This document shows, piece after piece, positions 1 through 8,466 of a stretch of 64,000 nt of DNA (its first letter is position 1; each line of letters starts with the position of its first letter). The DNA comes from Candidatus Chloroploca sp. Khr17 (GTDB lineage Bacteria; Chloroflexota; Chloroflexia; Chloroflexales; Chloroflexaceae), in assembly GCF_004138165.1 (NCBI RefSeq), contig NZ_RYFF01000002.1, positions 1-64,000 of the forward strand, read 5' to 3'. The position numbers were made by a program, and so were the translations under genes. The notes under the pieces are model-generated. The model saw only the letters and a list, made by a program, of their open reading frames with translations. It was not told where the DNA came from and searched no databases.

Positions 1-103
1 CCCCCCCCCCCCGGCCCGCCCCACCCCTGCCCTACCCCTCGCCCCTGCCCGGCCCCTCGCCCCTGCCCGGCCCCGGCCCGGCCACTGCCCGGCCCCCCCG
101 CCG
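1..103. repeat. C-rich low-complexity tract at window edge
   Basis: The first ~100 bases are almost pure C on this strand with scattered G/T, built from degenerate copies of CCCCTGCCCGG and CCCCTCGCC. It begins just beyond the stop codon of the minus-strand gene that follows. The complementary strand has many G runs and could form G-quadruplexes. It may be a real degenerate tandem repeat or a poorly assembled contig edge. Confidence 0.6.
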
Positions 104-111
104 AGACGGTG

Positions 112-2304
112 CTACCGCCCTGTCTGTGGCGAATAATCGACGCGGGGATGATAAATCGACTGCAAACTTGTCACGAACGCCTGCTTGATCAGCGTCAGAT
201 CGTGCATCGTCAGCGGGGCCAGATCAAGCTCGCCTTCACGAACCCGGGTCTCGATAATGCTCTTGACTAGTTCGTCCAGGGCCATTGCGCCATTCAGACC
301 GCCCGAGACCTGGCCGTCAGTGGTGCGCGATGGGGCCAGTTTGCCATTCTGCGCTTTCGAGCGCACCGTCGCCTCGACCGAGTCGGCTAACATCATGATC
401 GCCTGTTCGCGGGTGTGGGGGCGCGGGCCTGGGTAACGGAAATCAGCTTCGTTGACGGTGTCCTGTTGTTGCAGGGCCTGCTGGTAAAAATGGCGAATCA
501 CGCCCGTGCCATGGTGGGTCGCAATGAAATCCACGATCTGCGACGGCAAACCCTCGGCCTGCGCCATCTTCACCCCTTCGCGCACATGATCCACAATGAT
601 CTGCGCACTCGTCACCGGGTCGAGATCGTTATGCACATTTTCGCGCCCCATCTGATTGTCGGTAAAGAAATAGGGCCTGATTGTCTTGCCGATGTCGTGA
701 TAGTAGGCCCCCACGCGTAGCAAGAGCGCATCGGCCCCGACCGCCTCGGCGGCCGCTTCGGCCAGGTTGCCAACCGCAACACTGTGGTAGTAGGTGCCCG
801 GTGCCTCGCGGATCAACTTGCGCAACAATGGGCGCGATGGATGGGCCAGTTCCATCAATTGAAGCGGCGTAACCTGACCCGCGGCCCGGCTGACCAGGTT
901 GAAGACCCCCAGCGAGAGAATCGTCGCGAGCCCACCATTCATCCCGGCAAAGAGCACCATTGGCAGTAGCGCACTCGAGAGGGTAGCCATTTGCAACGAA
1001 GGACTCTCCATCAGCCAGAAGGCCAGGGTCATCCCAAAGGCCGTCATTGCGACACTCACGCCTGCGATGAGGAAGGTAAAAATGCGATCAGCTGACCGCA
1101 CCGCCAGTACCGCAACGACGCAGGTGGCAACAAGCGTGATCGCCAGCGGCAACGCATCCTGTTCCATCACCCCGATCACCGCCGCCATCAGTGCTGATGC
1201 CGTGATACTGATGCGCCCGCTAAAAACAACCGCGAAGATGATCGCCATCGTTGCCAGGGGAAAATAGTGCGGCCACGCTGGTACCAGGGGCAAGAGCAGG
1301 CGTGCGGCGATCAGGGTTGCGTTGATCAAGATGATCAAGACTACCAGCGAGCGTGGCCGCATGGCAAGCGGTGCCTCGTAGATCACAGCGTAGGCCATGA
1401 ATCCGGCCGCAAGCAGGGCCGAAAACAACCCTCGCCCCAGAATATCGCTCCAACTGAGCGGCCGTGGCATCGCGCCAGTGCGTTGTAGTTTCTCGATAAT
1501 CTCGGGAGTGATAATTTCGCCGGTGCTTACAATGCGTTCACCCGCTAGCACGCGGACCGACTGGGGGGGTACGTTGTTGGAGACCTCTTCGCGGCGTTGC
1601 GCGGTGGCTGCTTCGTCAAGCGTACGGTTGACCCGCAGAAACGACTCGGTAAAGAAGGTCGCCAGTTCACGTTGCGTCGGCGAAAGACTCGTTGTGGCGA
1701 GCCAGTAGGTCAGCCAGCGTTCACGCAGTTGCAATAAGGCCCGCTCGTCAATCGCAAAATCGTAACGCTCGATCGCCCGATCATAAAGGGCAAGTGTCTG
1801 CGTGCGCAGCTGATCCCACCGCACTTCATCGAGCGTTAGCATCACATCGGCTTGCGCCTCGCTGATCTGCAAGGCCGCATTGGGCAGTGAGGCGAGCGTA
1901 GTCAGGCGTTGCGCCCGGGTCAGCGATGGGTCTTCACGGACACTCGTGATGGTATCGAGCAACGCAACGAGATTCTGGCGCTGTTGCACCGGGATCTGCG
2001 GATCATAGACATAGATCAGGTTGTCGGGGCTGTTGGCGGCCTGCGCCTGACGCTCGGCCGTCAAAACCTCACTGACATAACTCACTTCGTTGGGTGCCCA
2101 GATGCTGATCGGGCTCGGTACGCCAACCTCAAGTTGCCCATATTGTCCAGGTAAACTCACGGTGAGCGCGGCCCAGATGCCAAGCATCAACAACAACCCT
2201 TCAAGCAAGAGGGTTATCCTGAGACGCCTTGGCTCAGCCACGGTCTGACGTTGTGGTCGAACATGGGAAAGGCTGGCAAGCCAGCGTGGTCGCGTAGTAT
2301 TCAT
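112..2304 (-). CDS. 7TM-HD family membrane phosphodiesterase (PgpH-like)
   Basis: Membrane-anchored HD-domain hydrolase, 730 aa from the ATG at 2304 (an upstream in-frame GTG at 2310 is possible). Layout: short cytoplasmic N-terminus, one transmembrane helix near residues 35-55, an extracytoplasmic region of about 230 residues, a block of about seven transmembrane helices (roughly residues 290-480), then a cytoplasmic HDIG domain. The HD metal ligands are visible in YYHDIGK, preceded by GTYYHSVAVGNLAE, with a later ATHHGTG. This is the arrangement of Listeria/Bacillus PgpH, which hydrolyses cyclic di-AMP; that substrate is known for the family and only inferred here. It lies alone, reading toward the window edge, so its downstream partners (often ybeY and era-type genes) would be outside. 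Confidence 0.85.
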   Translation of the reverse strand: MNTTRPRWLASLSHVRPQRQTVAEPRRLRITLLLEGLLLMLGIWAALTVSLPGQYGQLEVGVPSPISIWAPNEVSYVSEVLTAERQAQAANSPDNLIYVYDPQIPVQQRQNLVALLDTITSVREDPSLTRAQRLTTLASLPNAALQISEAQADVMLTLDEVRWDQLRTQTLALYDRAIERYDFAIDERALLQLRERWLTYWLATTSLSPTQRELATFFTESFLRVNRTLDEAATAQRREEVSNNVPPQSVRVLAGERIVSTGEIITPEIIEKLQRTGAMPRPLSWSDILGRGLFSALLAAGFMAYAVIYEAPLAMRPRSLVVLIILINATLIAARLLLPLVPAWPHYFPLATMAIIFAVVFSGRISITASALMAAVIGVMEQDALPLAITLVATCVVAVLAVRSADRIFTFLIAGVSVAMTAFGMTLAFWLMESPSLQMATLSSALLPMVLFAGMNGGLATILSLGVFNLVSRAAGQVTPLQLMELAHPSRPLLRKLIREAPGTYYHSVAVGNLAEAAAEAVGADALLLRVGAYYHDIGKTIRPYFFTDNQMGRENVHNDLDPVTSAQIIVDHVREGVKMAQAEGLPSQIVDFIATHHGTGVIRHFYQQALQQQDTVNEADFRYPGPRPHTREQAIMMLADSVEATVRSKAQNGKLAPSRTTDGQVSGGLNGAMALDELVKSIIETRVREGELDLAPLTMHDLTLIKQAFVTSLQSIYHPRVDYSPQTGR

Positions 2305-2388
2305 ATGCACAGAGCGCCGGCTCGGGGCCGCAGCCTCTTTCCGACGTATGTTGACTTCACGGTGGCGAAGTCGCAGGAGTGCGGTGTG

Positions 2389-2940
2389 TTACCCGTTGGC
2401 GAGTAATTCACGCGCTACCTGGCTCAAGGCGCGTCCGTCGGCGCGCCCTTTGAAACGCTCTATTAGAGTCGGCATCAGTTTGCCCATTGCCGCCGGGCCA
2501 CTCAGCCCCAATTCGGCAATCAAGGCCGCAACTTCAGGCCGTAACTCTTCAACACTGAGCATACGGGGCAGATACGCTTGCAAAATGGCAAGCTCAGCCT
2601 CTTCAACGGCTGCTAATTCCATACGTCCAGCTTTACGGTATATCTCGGCGGCCTCATAGCGCCGTTTGACCTCTTTGGTGAGCACGGCTTCTTGTTCTTC
2701 GGCGGTCAAGCTCACGCGCCCCTGGGCATCAATCGCGGCCAAGGCTGCTTCACGGGCCGCTGGATCGTGGGCGTGCTCGGCCTCTATTGCGCGCGCTGCG
2801 GCATCAAAACGCTGTTTTGCAGCCTCAAGTTGGGCACTCTGCAAGGCGGCCCGCGCATTGCGAATGGTCTCCACCCTGGTGCGCTCCCCCGCTTTCATCG
2901 CAATTTTCAAATCGGCTTCTAACCGCTCACTAATCATCAT
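2389..2940 (-). CDS. GatB/YqeY domain protein
   Basis: Small protein of about 183 aa matching the whole length of the YqeY family, which resembles the C-terminal tRNA-binding domain of the GatB subunit of tRNA-dependent amidotransferase. Recognisable segments are the N-terminal ERLEADLKIAMKAGER, a central LQAYLPRMLS and a C-terminal MGKLMPTLIERFKGRADG. Start chosen at the ATG ATG pair (2940/2937), which has AAGGA eight bases upstream; a longer reading to 3045 would run through REP-like intergenic DNA. The cellular function of free-standing YqeY proteins is not well established. Family assignment is firm, role is not. Confidence 0.85.
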   Translation of the reverse strand: MMISERLEADLKIAMKAGERTRVETIRNARAALQSAQLEAAKQRFDAAARAIEAEHAHDPAAREAALAAIDAQGRVSLTAEEQEAVLTKEVKRRYEAAEIYRKAGRMELAAVEEAELAILQAYLPRMLSVEELRPEVAALIAELGLSGPAAMGKLMPTLIERFKGRADGRALSQVARELLANG

Positions 2941-2994
2941 TGCTGCTTTCCTTGGAGGCTGTCTGCAAAGGGTGTCAGCATCGTTCTCCACTAC

Positions 2995-3180
2995 GTGGTG
3001 TGCCCTTGGAGGGCCGGCTTTAGCCGGCTCATGGTTCAAGTACATAATCCGGTATGCGCCCGATGCCGTGGGGATGAAGCCCTCGGCTCGGGGAAGCGAA
3101 GCCCGCCTGCGCGGGCGAGAGCGGATTCATTTCTGAAAGACCATAAGCCTGCACTCCGGTGTAGCCCGTCGACTTTTCAG
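2995..3180. repeat. REP-like palindromic elements
   Basis: The space between the gmk stop and the yqeY-like start carries small palindromes: GCCGGCTTTAGCCGGC near 3016-3031 and CCCGCCTGCGCGGG near 3103-3116, with degenerate GC-rich repeats around them. The second motif recurs at about 52872-52885. These resemble short interspersed repetitive extragenic palindromes; no transposase for them is visible here. Confidence 0.6.
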
Positions 3181-3188
3181 ACAGCCTT

Positions 3189-3821
3189 TTAGAGTTCGAC
3201 GTGACGTGGAAAAACCCGATGCTTTTCGGCGATCATAATCGAATGGATCTGATTCACGGCTTCGTCGAGCTGATCTTCACGATTGAGCACGACATAATCA
3301 AAGAGCTCAAGCCGCGCCATTTCGTCGCTGGCGACCTCAAGGCGGCGTTCGATGGTCGCAGGATCTTCGGTGCGCCGCAGCATCAACCGCCGTCGGAGTT
3401 CTTCCGGCGAGCCGGGCGCGAGAAAGATAAAGATCGCTTCGGGCGCAAGCGCTTTGATGGTCGCTGCGCCATCAACATTGATCCGTAACACGACATCGCG
3501 CCCGCTTGCCATTGCTTCCCGAATCTCAAAACGCGGGATGCCTTTGTACTGCCCATAGACTTCTGCCCATTCGAGCAGTTCTTCGTTGGCGATCATCTCG
3601 CGAAAACGTTCCTCACTCACAAAATGATAATCGTAGCCGTCAAGTTCGCCAGGCCGAATCGCCCGACTCGTGGCCGTAACGACAAAATGAAAGGGTAAAC
3701 CTAGTTTCCGCATGCGCATCAAGACCGAGTCTTTGCCGACGCCTGATGGCCCCGAGATCACGATCAGCAATGGCTGAGGCGGCGCTCCTGCCAGCAGTGG
3801 ATTATAATGCTGCTCGGTCAT
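3189..3821 (-). CDS. gmk: guanylate kinase
   Basis: ATP:GMP phosphotransferase of nucleotide metabolism, 210 aa, the usual size. The P-loop is SGPSGVGKDS near residues 24-33. The GMP-binding stretch follows as TSRAIRPGELDGYDYHF, and the lid region is LMLRRTEDPATIERRL. The ATG at 3821 is the only reasonable start and leaves a short unconserved N-terminal tail. It is divergent from the NFACT gene, with 81 bases between the two starts. Assignment is secure on motif order and length. Confidence 0.95.
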   Translation of the reverse strand: MTEQHYNPLLAGAPPQPLLIVISGPSGVGKDSVLMRMRKLGLPFHFVVTATSRAIRPGELDGYDYHFVSEERFREMIANEELLEWAEVYGQYKGIPRFEIREAMASGRDVVLRINVDGAATIKALAPEAIFIFLAPGSPEELRRRLMLRRTEDPATIERRLEVASDEMARLELFDYVVLNREDQLDEAVNQIHSIMIAEKHRVFPRHVEL

Positions 3822-3902
3822 GGTTCTGTTCTCACGTTTGTGGTATCCTACTTCAGGGCCTTACGAGGGTTCGGCACGATCCAAGAGGAGCCAGGCGTCG
3901 CG

Positions 3903-5840
3903 ATGTATTTTGATGCGTTGACCCTTGCCGCAGTCGCTGAAGAGTTACGGGCGACGATTCTGCATGGCCGTGTGCAGCGTGTCTTGCTGACTGGCCCGCT
4001 CAGCCTCGGGCTTGAGGTCTATGCCCATGGCCGTCGTTATCAGGTGCTTGCTTCAGCTCATCCGCAATTGGCTCGTGTCCATCTCGTCGAGGGGCGTCTG
4101 ACCCGTGGTGTTCAGCAAGAGACGCCACTCTTGCTCCTCTTGCGCAAGTATGTGCTCGGTGGGCGCATCACGGCCGTTGAACAACCACCTCTCGAACGCG
4201 TGCTTCTCCTTAGTATAGTCAAAGCTGAGGAGATCCGCAACACTGATTCCGCCGCCGATAGTCCGTCGCCTGTGAGCGAGGGTGTCGCGCCCTCGGGGAG
4301 TGTTCGAGGGCGGGACGCCCTTGCTCACAGGGATGTTTCTCACCAGTTACCTGAGTCCTTGGATCTGCAACCTGATGATGACTTTGATGCGTTGCCTGAC
4401 TTTGATGATGAGACGGGTGAGGATGCCGCGTTGGCGGCGTCGCCACGCCCGCGCTCCCGGCGCACTGGTAGGTTGCTGACCTGTGAGTTGATTATTGAGC
4501 CGCAGGATCGGCGCAGCAATATTCTCCTGGTTGATGATAATAATCTGATCCTCGATAGCATCAAGCGCGTGACGCCGCGGATGAGTAGCCGTGTGGTGAT
4601 GCCCCGCCGTGTCTACGAGTTGCCGCCGCCGCTCGACCGCCGCGATCCGACCCTTGCTACGGCGGCTGGCCTCGCTGCCCTCGCCGAGACCGGTCAGGTG
4701 GACCTGGTTCGCGCCCTTGTTGCCGGGTATCGCGGTGTTTCGCCTCAGCTTGCGCGTGAAGTCGTTTTCCGGGCGCTCGGACGTACCCAGGCGCGACTTG
4801 ATGAGCCGTTGCCCCACTATCTGCTTGCCGCTCGTTTACGTGAACTGATGGGGGAGCAAGCCTCCCCCTCGCTCGCCACTGGCCCCGAAGGGCCGGTGGC
4901 CTATGCCCCCTACACGTTGACCCACCTCAATCCGGTTGTGCCTATGCCGTCGATCAGCGCGGCCCTCGAGCAGTTCTACGCCTCCCGCGAGACGGTGACT
5001 GGTCATACGCAGCGCCGCGAGGCGCTCGTGCAAGCGTTTGGCACGACCCGTGAACGCCTGGCGCGCCGCTACGACCAGCTTGCAACGGAACTCGAACGTG
5101 CCCGCGAGCTCGATCAGTTGCGCTGGGAAGGCGAGATGATCTTTGCCTTTCTCCATAGTCTGCGCCCCGGCCAGACCAGCCTTGAGGTCGAAGGGCGGGT
5201 CATCGCCCTTGATCCGCAGCGTTCACCGGTTGAACAGGCCCGCGATCGCTTTCGTCAGTATGAGAAGGCCCGGAGCGCGGTCGCGGGCCTGCCCGAACGC
5301 CTGGCCGAAGCTGAAACCCAACTCACTGCGCTCGATCAACTCGTGGTGCTGCTTCACCTCAGCGATACCTATGAAGAGGTTGAACAGATCGCCCGCGAAG
5401 CCGAGGAATTCGGTTTTATCCGTGAGCATCCCGATCCCACCACGTCCCGGCGGCGTCAGCGCGCTGCTGCCACCCGCCCCTTGCACCTGGTCTCCAGTGA
5501 TGGCTTTGATCTCTATATCGGGCGCAGCGCCCGCCAGAATGAGGAGGTGACCTTTCGAATCGGACGAAGCGACGATCTCTGGGTGCATGTGCGTACCCTG
5601 CATGGGTCGCACGTTCTGGTGCGTTCAGGCGGCCGCGAAGTGCCTGAAGCTACGTTGCACGAAGCGGCATGCCTGGCCGCCTATTTCAGCCAGGCCCGCA
5701 ATGAGGCCGCCGTTGAGGTTGACCTCTGTCGGCGTGCCCATGTCCGCAAAATACCGGGTGGCCCGCCGGGTCTCGTGACCTATCGCGCTGAACGTACGCT
5801 GCGGGTTGCCCCCTGTCAGCCTAGTTTGGAGGCCTCATAA
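3903..5840 (+). CDS. Rqc2/RqcH homologue (NFACT family, FbpA-like)
   Basis: Protein of 645 aa of the NFACT family. Bacterial members (RqcH) bind stalled 50S-peptidyl-tRNA and add C-terminal alanine tails in ribosome quality control; older names are fibronectin-binding protein FbpA. Order: NFACT-N domain starting YFDALTLAAVAEEL, coiled-coil middle (about residues 340-480), and the C-terminal NFACT-R domain near LYIGRSARQNEEVTFR to DLWVHV. The start is the ATG at 3903 with AGAGGAG upstream; a longer frame from 3807 overlaps gmk and is not supported. Odd feature: NFACT-N is interrupted at about residues 115-190 by a low-complexity acidic insert that contains a 61-bp palindrome read in frame. The stop overlaps the next start as TAATG. 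Confidence 0.88.
   Translation: MYFDALTLAAVAEELRATILHGRVQRVLLTGPLSLGLEVYAHGRRYQVLASAHPQLARVHLVEGRLTRGVQQETPLLLLLRKYVLGGRITAVEQPPLERVLLLSIVKAEEIRNTDSAADSPSPVSEGVAPSGSVRGRDALAHRDVSHQLPESLDLQPDDDFDALPDFDDETGEDAALAASPRPRSRRTGRLLTCELIIEPQDRRSNILLVDDNNLILDSIKRVTPRMSSRVVMPRRVYELPPPLDRRDPTLATAAGLAALAETGQVDLVRALVAGYRGVSPQLAREVVFRALGRTQARLDEPLPHYLLAARLRELMGEQASPSLATGPEGPVAYAPYTLTHLNPVVPMPSISAALEQFYASRETVTGHTQRREALVQAFGTTRERLARRYDQLATELERARELDQLRWEGEMIFAFLHSLRPGQTSLEVEGRVIALDPQRSPVEQARDRFRQYEKARSAVAGLPERLAEAETQLTALDQLVVLLHLSDTYEEVEQIAREAEEFGFIREHPDPTTSRRRQRAAATRPLHLVSSDGFDLYIGRSARQNEEVTFRIGRSDDLWVHVRTLHGSHVLVRSGGREVPEATLHEAACLAAYFSQARNEAAVEVDLCRRAHVRKIPGGPPGLVTYRAERTLRVAPCQPSLEAS
4270..4330. repeat. palindromic repeat inside coding sequence
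   Basis: A 61-bp inverted repeat with 26-bp arms (about three mismatches) around a 9-base loop; the left arm starts CTGTGAGCGAGGGTGTCGCG and the right arm ends CGCCCTTGCTCACAG. It lies inside the NFACT gene and keeps the reading frame, encoding roughly residues 123-143. In structure it matches the intergenic palindromes of this window. Confidence 0.8.
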
Positions 5841-6076
5841 TGGAAGCATCGTCTGGTGACAATCCGTCGCGTTGGCAAAGAGAGATTAACAATATTCTTG
5901 AAGTTCAGATCTCACGTTACCCGTTTCTTGTGCAAATGCGGGCCTTGATGCGGCAACTTCAGGATGAACGGGCCAACTGGCCGGTCTTATTACCCCTGTT
6001 GTTCGTCTTCTTTGTGCTGGTCTATCGCAATGAACGCAAGAAGGTCAAGCGCCTTCTGCGTCACCTAGCTGAGTAG
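5840..6076 (+). CDS. small single-pass membrane protein
   Basis: Protein of 78 aa with one predicted membrane helix (WPVLLPLLFVFFVLVY, residues 47-62) followed by a basic tail NERKKVKRLLRHL, suggesting an N-out/C-in topology. Its ATG overlaps the stop of the NFACT gene, so it is likely translationally coupled to it. No family is recognised. The coupling to an NFACT gene, the basic tail and the codon use all argue that it is real. Confidence 0.65.
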   Translation: MEASSGDNPSRWQREINNILEVQISRYPFLVQMRALMRQLQDERANWPVLLPLLFVFFVLVYRNERKKVKRLLRHLAE

Positions 6077-6081
6077 GATGT

Positions 6082-6891
6082 ATGCGCTCTCTGATCTTCG
6101 TTCTGGGCCTTGTCTTGCTGGTTGCCTGTGGTTCGCCAGGGGCCTCTGCTGAACCGACCCCTACCCCCGCGCCTGTGAGCGTTATTGCCAATCAGGGGGC
6201 TTATGCTGTCCTGGTTGATGAAGTCTTTAGTATGAACCTGCTGCTCGAGTTCTCGCGGCTTGATGCTTTCGAGCGCGATGCGGTCGAGGCCGTCGCGTTG
6301 ACCCCTGCTTCGCCGCTGATCGAGGTAGTGAATGCTCAGACCTTTTCTCAGGCGATCGGCGGTTTACGTTCGCGGCGCAATCTCACGCTCGACGTGCGCG
6401 CCCTTGCCCCTGGCGAGCATACCTTCACCGGGATGCTGATCCGCACCTCGACCCGTAGCTACGAGGTGCCTGTCGGCGAGTTGCGGGTCGAAATTCTGAC
6501 GGGTCAGACGCCGGGTTTCTTCACGGTGTTTCAGACCCGTGGGGTCTTTGAAGAGCCGCAGCCACTTGTGACCACCCTGGTGAATCCGACGCGTACGACC
6601 TACCAGTTTCGCGGCATCATTCCGACCAATCCAGCCTTGAGCTACGGCCCCGAGGATCTCAAACAGATTGCCGCTGATGGAACGGCGACGCCCGTGCCCC
6701 CCGAAGGTTTGACCCTAGAACCTGGCGCACGCATCGAGATACGGCTTGACTGGACGGTGGATATGCCCAACGACGAGGGGCGCAGTGTGGAACTACGCCC
6801 CCTGGCGCTGCTCGAAGGCCCCGACGGGCCGGTCTATATCCCGATGGCGAATCTTGTCTTTCGCAATGCTCAGGCGGTGCGGCGTCTATAA
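6082..6891 (+). CDS. hypothetical lipoprotein
   Basis: Secreted lipoprotein of 269 aa. Signal peptide with lipobox LVAC at residues 13-16 gives a lipidated Cys16, followed by a Pro/Thr spacer PTPTPAP. The remainder looks all-beta, with alternating hydrophobic strands and no catalytic motif that I can name. AGGA precedes the ATG by five bases, and it follows the small membrane protein by five bases, so the NFACT, membrane and lipoprotein genes probably form one transcript. Its stop overlaps the convergent dehydrogenase gene by six bases. Function unknown. Confidence 0.7.
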   Translation: MRSLIFVLGLVLLVACGSPGASAEPTPTPAPVSVIANQGAYAVLVDEVFSMNLLLEFSRLDAFERDAVEAVALTPASPLIEVVNAQTFSQAIGGLRSRRNLTLDVRALAPGEHTFTGMLIRTSTRSYEVPVGELRVEILTGQTPGFFTVFQTRGVFEEPQPLVTTLVNPTRTTYQFRGIIPTNPALSYGPEDLKQIAADGTATPVPPEGLTLEPGARIEIRLDWTVDMPNDEGRSVELRPLALLEGPDGPVYIPMANLVFRNAQAVRRL

Positions 6892-8355
6892 GCCCATCGA
6901 GACATACTTTTCTTCGAGATACTCGTCAATGCCACTCGGCCCGCCCTCGCGCCCAAGCCCACTCTGCTTGAACCCGCCAAAGGGGGCCTGGGCGGTCGAG
7001 GGGATGGCGTCATTGATGCCGACGATGCCATACTCTAGCCCCTCGGCCATCCGCCAGGCCCGGCTGAGATCGCGGGTGTAGCAGTAGGCCGCCAGGCCAA
7101 AGGGTGTTGCATTGGCATACCCAAGCACCTCGGCCTCGTCATCGAAGCCGATCAGCGGGGCCACAGGGCCGAACGTCTCTTCGCGGGCGACCAGCATCGT
7201 TGGCGTGGCATGTGCCAGTACCGTTGGCGTCCAGAACTGCGTCTCGGGCGCAACCGCGCTACCGCCAGTCAAGATCGCAGCGCCACCCGCCAGCGCATCG
7301 GCGACGTGGCGTTCGACTTTGGTACGCGCCTGCTCATCAATCAGTGGCCCAATCACCGTCGCCGGGTCGAGCCCGTTGCCGACCTGCATCGCCGCCACCC
7401 TGGCCGTAAAGCGCTCGGCAAACGCCTCATAGATCGAGCGTTGCACAAAGATCCGATTGGCGCAGACACAGGTTTGACCAGCATTGCGAAACTTCGAGGC
7501 AAGCGCCCCGCTCACCGCCGCATCAAGATCCGCATCGGCAAAGACAATGAACGGCGCATTGCCGCCAAGCTCTAGCGAGAGCCGCTTGACCGTCGCGGCT
7601 GACTGCTGAATCAACAACTTGCCAACCTCGGTCGAGCCGGTGAAGCTCACCTTGCGCACCCGCTCATCGCCAAAAATCGTCGTGCTGAAGGGCACCGGAT
7701 CTTGGCAGGTTACAATATTGCAGACCCCAGCGGGCAACCCGGCCTGGCGCAAGATCCGCCCCAACTCAAGTGCCGAGAGCGGCGTCTGCTCGGCTGGCTT
7801 GATCACCGCTGTGCATCCTGCGGCGAGGGCCGGCCCGAGCTTGCGCGTAATCATCGCACTCGGGAAATTCCAGGGCGTAATCATCGCGCAGACCCCAACA
7901 GGCTGCCGCAAGACAAGCAACCGTTTGTTCGCGACACTCGCCGGGATCGTCATGCCATAGATGCGCTCGGCTTCACCGGCAAACCAGGTCAAAAAGCTCG
8001 CCGCATAGGCAATCTCGCCACGCGCCTCGGCGAGCGGCTTGCCCTGCTCGAGCGTCATGACGGTTGCCAGGCGCTCCTGCTCTTCCAGCATCAACCCTGC
8101 CGCCCGACGGAGGATCGCCGCCCGTGCCGGCGCAGGCACAACGGCCCAGGTGGGCAGGGCCGCCGCAGCAGCATCAATGGCAGCCTGCACATCAAGCTCA
8201 TTGGCATCAGCTACCTCGGCAAGTTGATCGCCCGTTGCAGGATTCGTCACCGTAAACCGACCGCCACCGGTAGCCGGACACCATTCTTCACCAATCAACA
8301 ACCCATACGGCTCTGTTCCAAGCATGGTCTGGGCAAGCATACGTGCATCTGTCAT
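6886..8355 (-). CDS. gabD: NAD(P)-dependent aldehyde dehydrogenase, succinate-semialdehyde type
   Basis: Aldehyde dehydrogenase superfamily enzyme, 489 aa. Features of the succinate-semialdehyde (GabD) branch are visible: ITPWNFPSAMITRKLGPALA, the general-base Glu in LSLELGGNAPFIVFADAD, and the catalytic Cys in GQTCVCANR. Start chosen at the ATG at 8355, preceded by GAGGAAAG; the longer frame to 8478 would translate an intergenic hairpin. Expected reaction is oxidation of succinate semialdehyde to succinate. Related semialdehydes cannot be excluded from sequence alone. No GABA aminotransferase gene is near, so its pathway here is open. Confidence 0.85.
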   Translation of the reverse strand: MTDARMLAQTMLGTEPYGLLIGEEWCPATGGGRFTVTNPATGDQLAEVADANELDVQAAIDAAAAALPTWAVVPAPARAAILRRAAGLMLEEQERLATVMTLEQGKPLAEARGEIAYAASFLTWFAGEAERIYGMTIPASVANKRLLVLRQPVGVCAMITPWNFPSAMITRKLGPALAAGCTAVIKPAEQTPLSALELGRILRQAGLPAGVCNIVTCQDPVPFSTTIFGDERVRKVSFTGSTEVGKLLIQQSAATVKRLSLELGGNAPFIVFADADLDAAVSGALASKFRNAGQTCVCANRIFVQRSIYEAFAERFTARVAAMQVGNGLDPATVIGPLIDEQARTKVERHVADALAGGAAILTGGSAVAPETQFWTPTVLAHATPTMLVAREETFGPVAPLIGFDDEAEVLGYANATPFGLAAYCYTRDLSRAWRMAEGLEYGIVGINDAIPSTAQAPFGGFKQSGLGREGGPSGIDEYLEEKYVSMGL

Positions 8356-8379
8356 CACTTTCCTCATACTATATTGTTG

Positions 8380-8430
8380 CTTGTGTTGGCGACAACGGCC
8401 AGCTTTGCTGGCCGTTGTCGCCAGCACAAG
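8380..8430. repeat. long inverted repeat, 24-bp arms
   Basis: Near-perfect hairpin between the lipoprotein and dehydrogenase genes. The arms run from CTTGTGTTGGCGAC to GGCCAGC, with a TTT loop and one mismatch. It lies in the 5' leader of the dehydrogenase gene on the minus strand. There is no T-tract, so it is not a classical terminator. Its apex AGC-TTT-GCT is shared with other hairpins of the window. Confidence 0.85.
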
Positions 8431-8431
8431 C

Positions 8432-8466
8432 GAGTTTTCAGGGGCCGCTAGGCCCCCTGAAAACTC
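8432..8466 (-). terminator. possible terminator hairpin after lipoprotein gene
   Basis: Second hairpin, one base from the first: GAGTTTTCAGGGGCC, loop GCTA, and the complementary arm with one bulged base. It touches the stop codon of the lipoprotein gene, and the stem itself ends in a T-containing arm on the minus strand. It is a plausible 3'-end structure. Confidence 0.55.

Noticed and set aside
2941-3045. N-terminal extension of the YqeY-like protein
   Set aside because: Would encode REP-like DNA; the ATG pair at 2940/2937 has the ribosome site and the conserved N-terminus.
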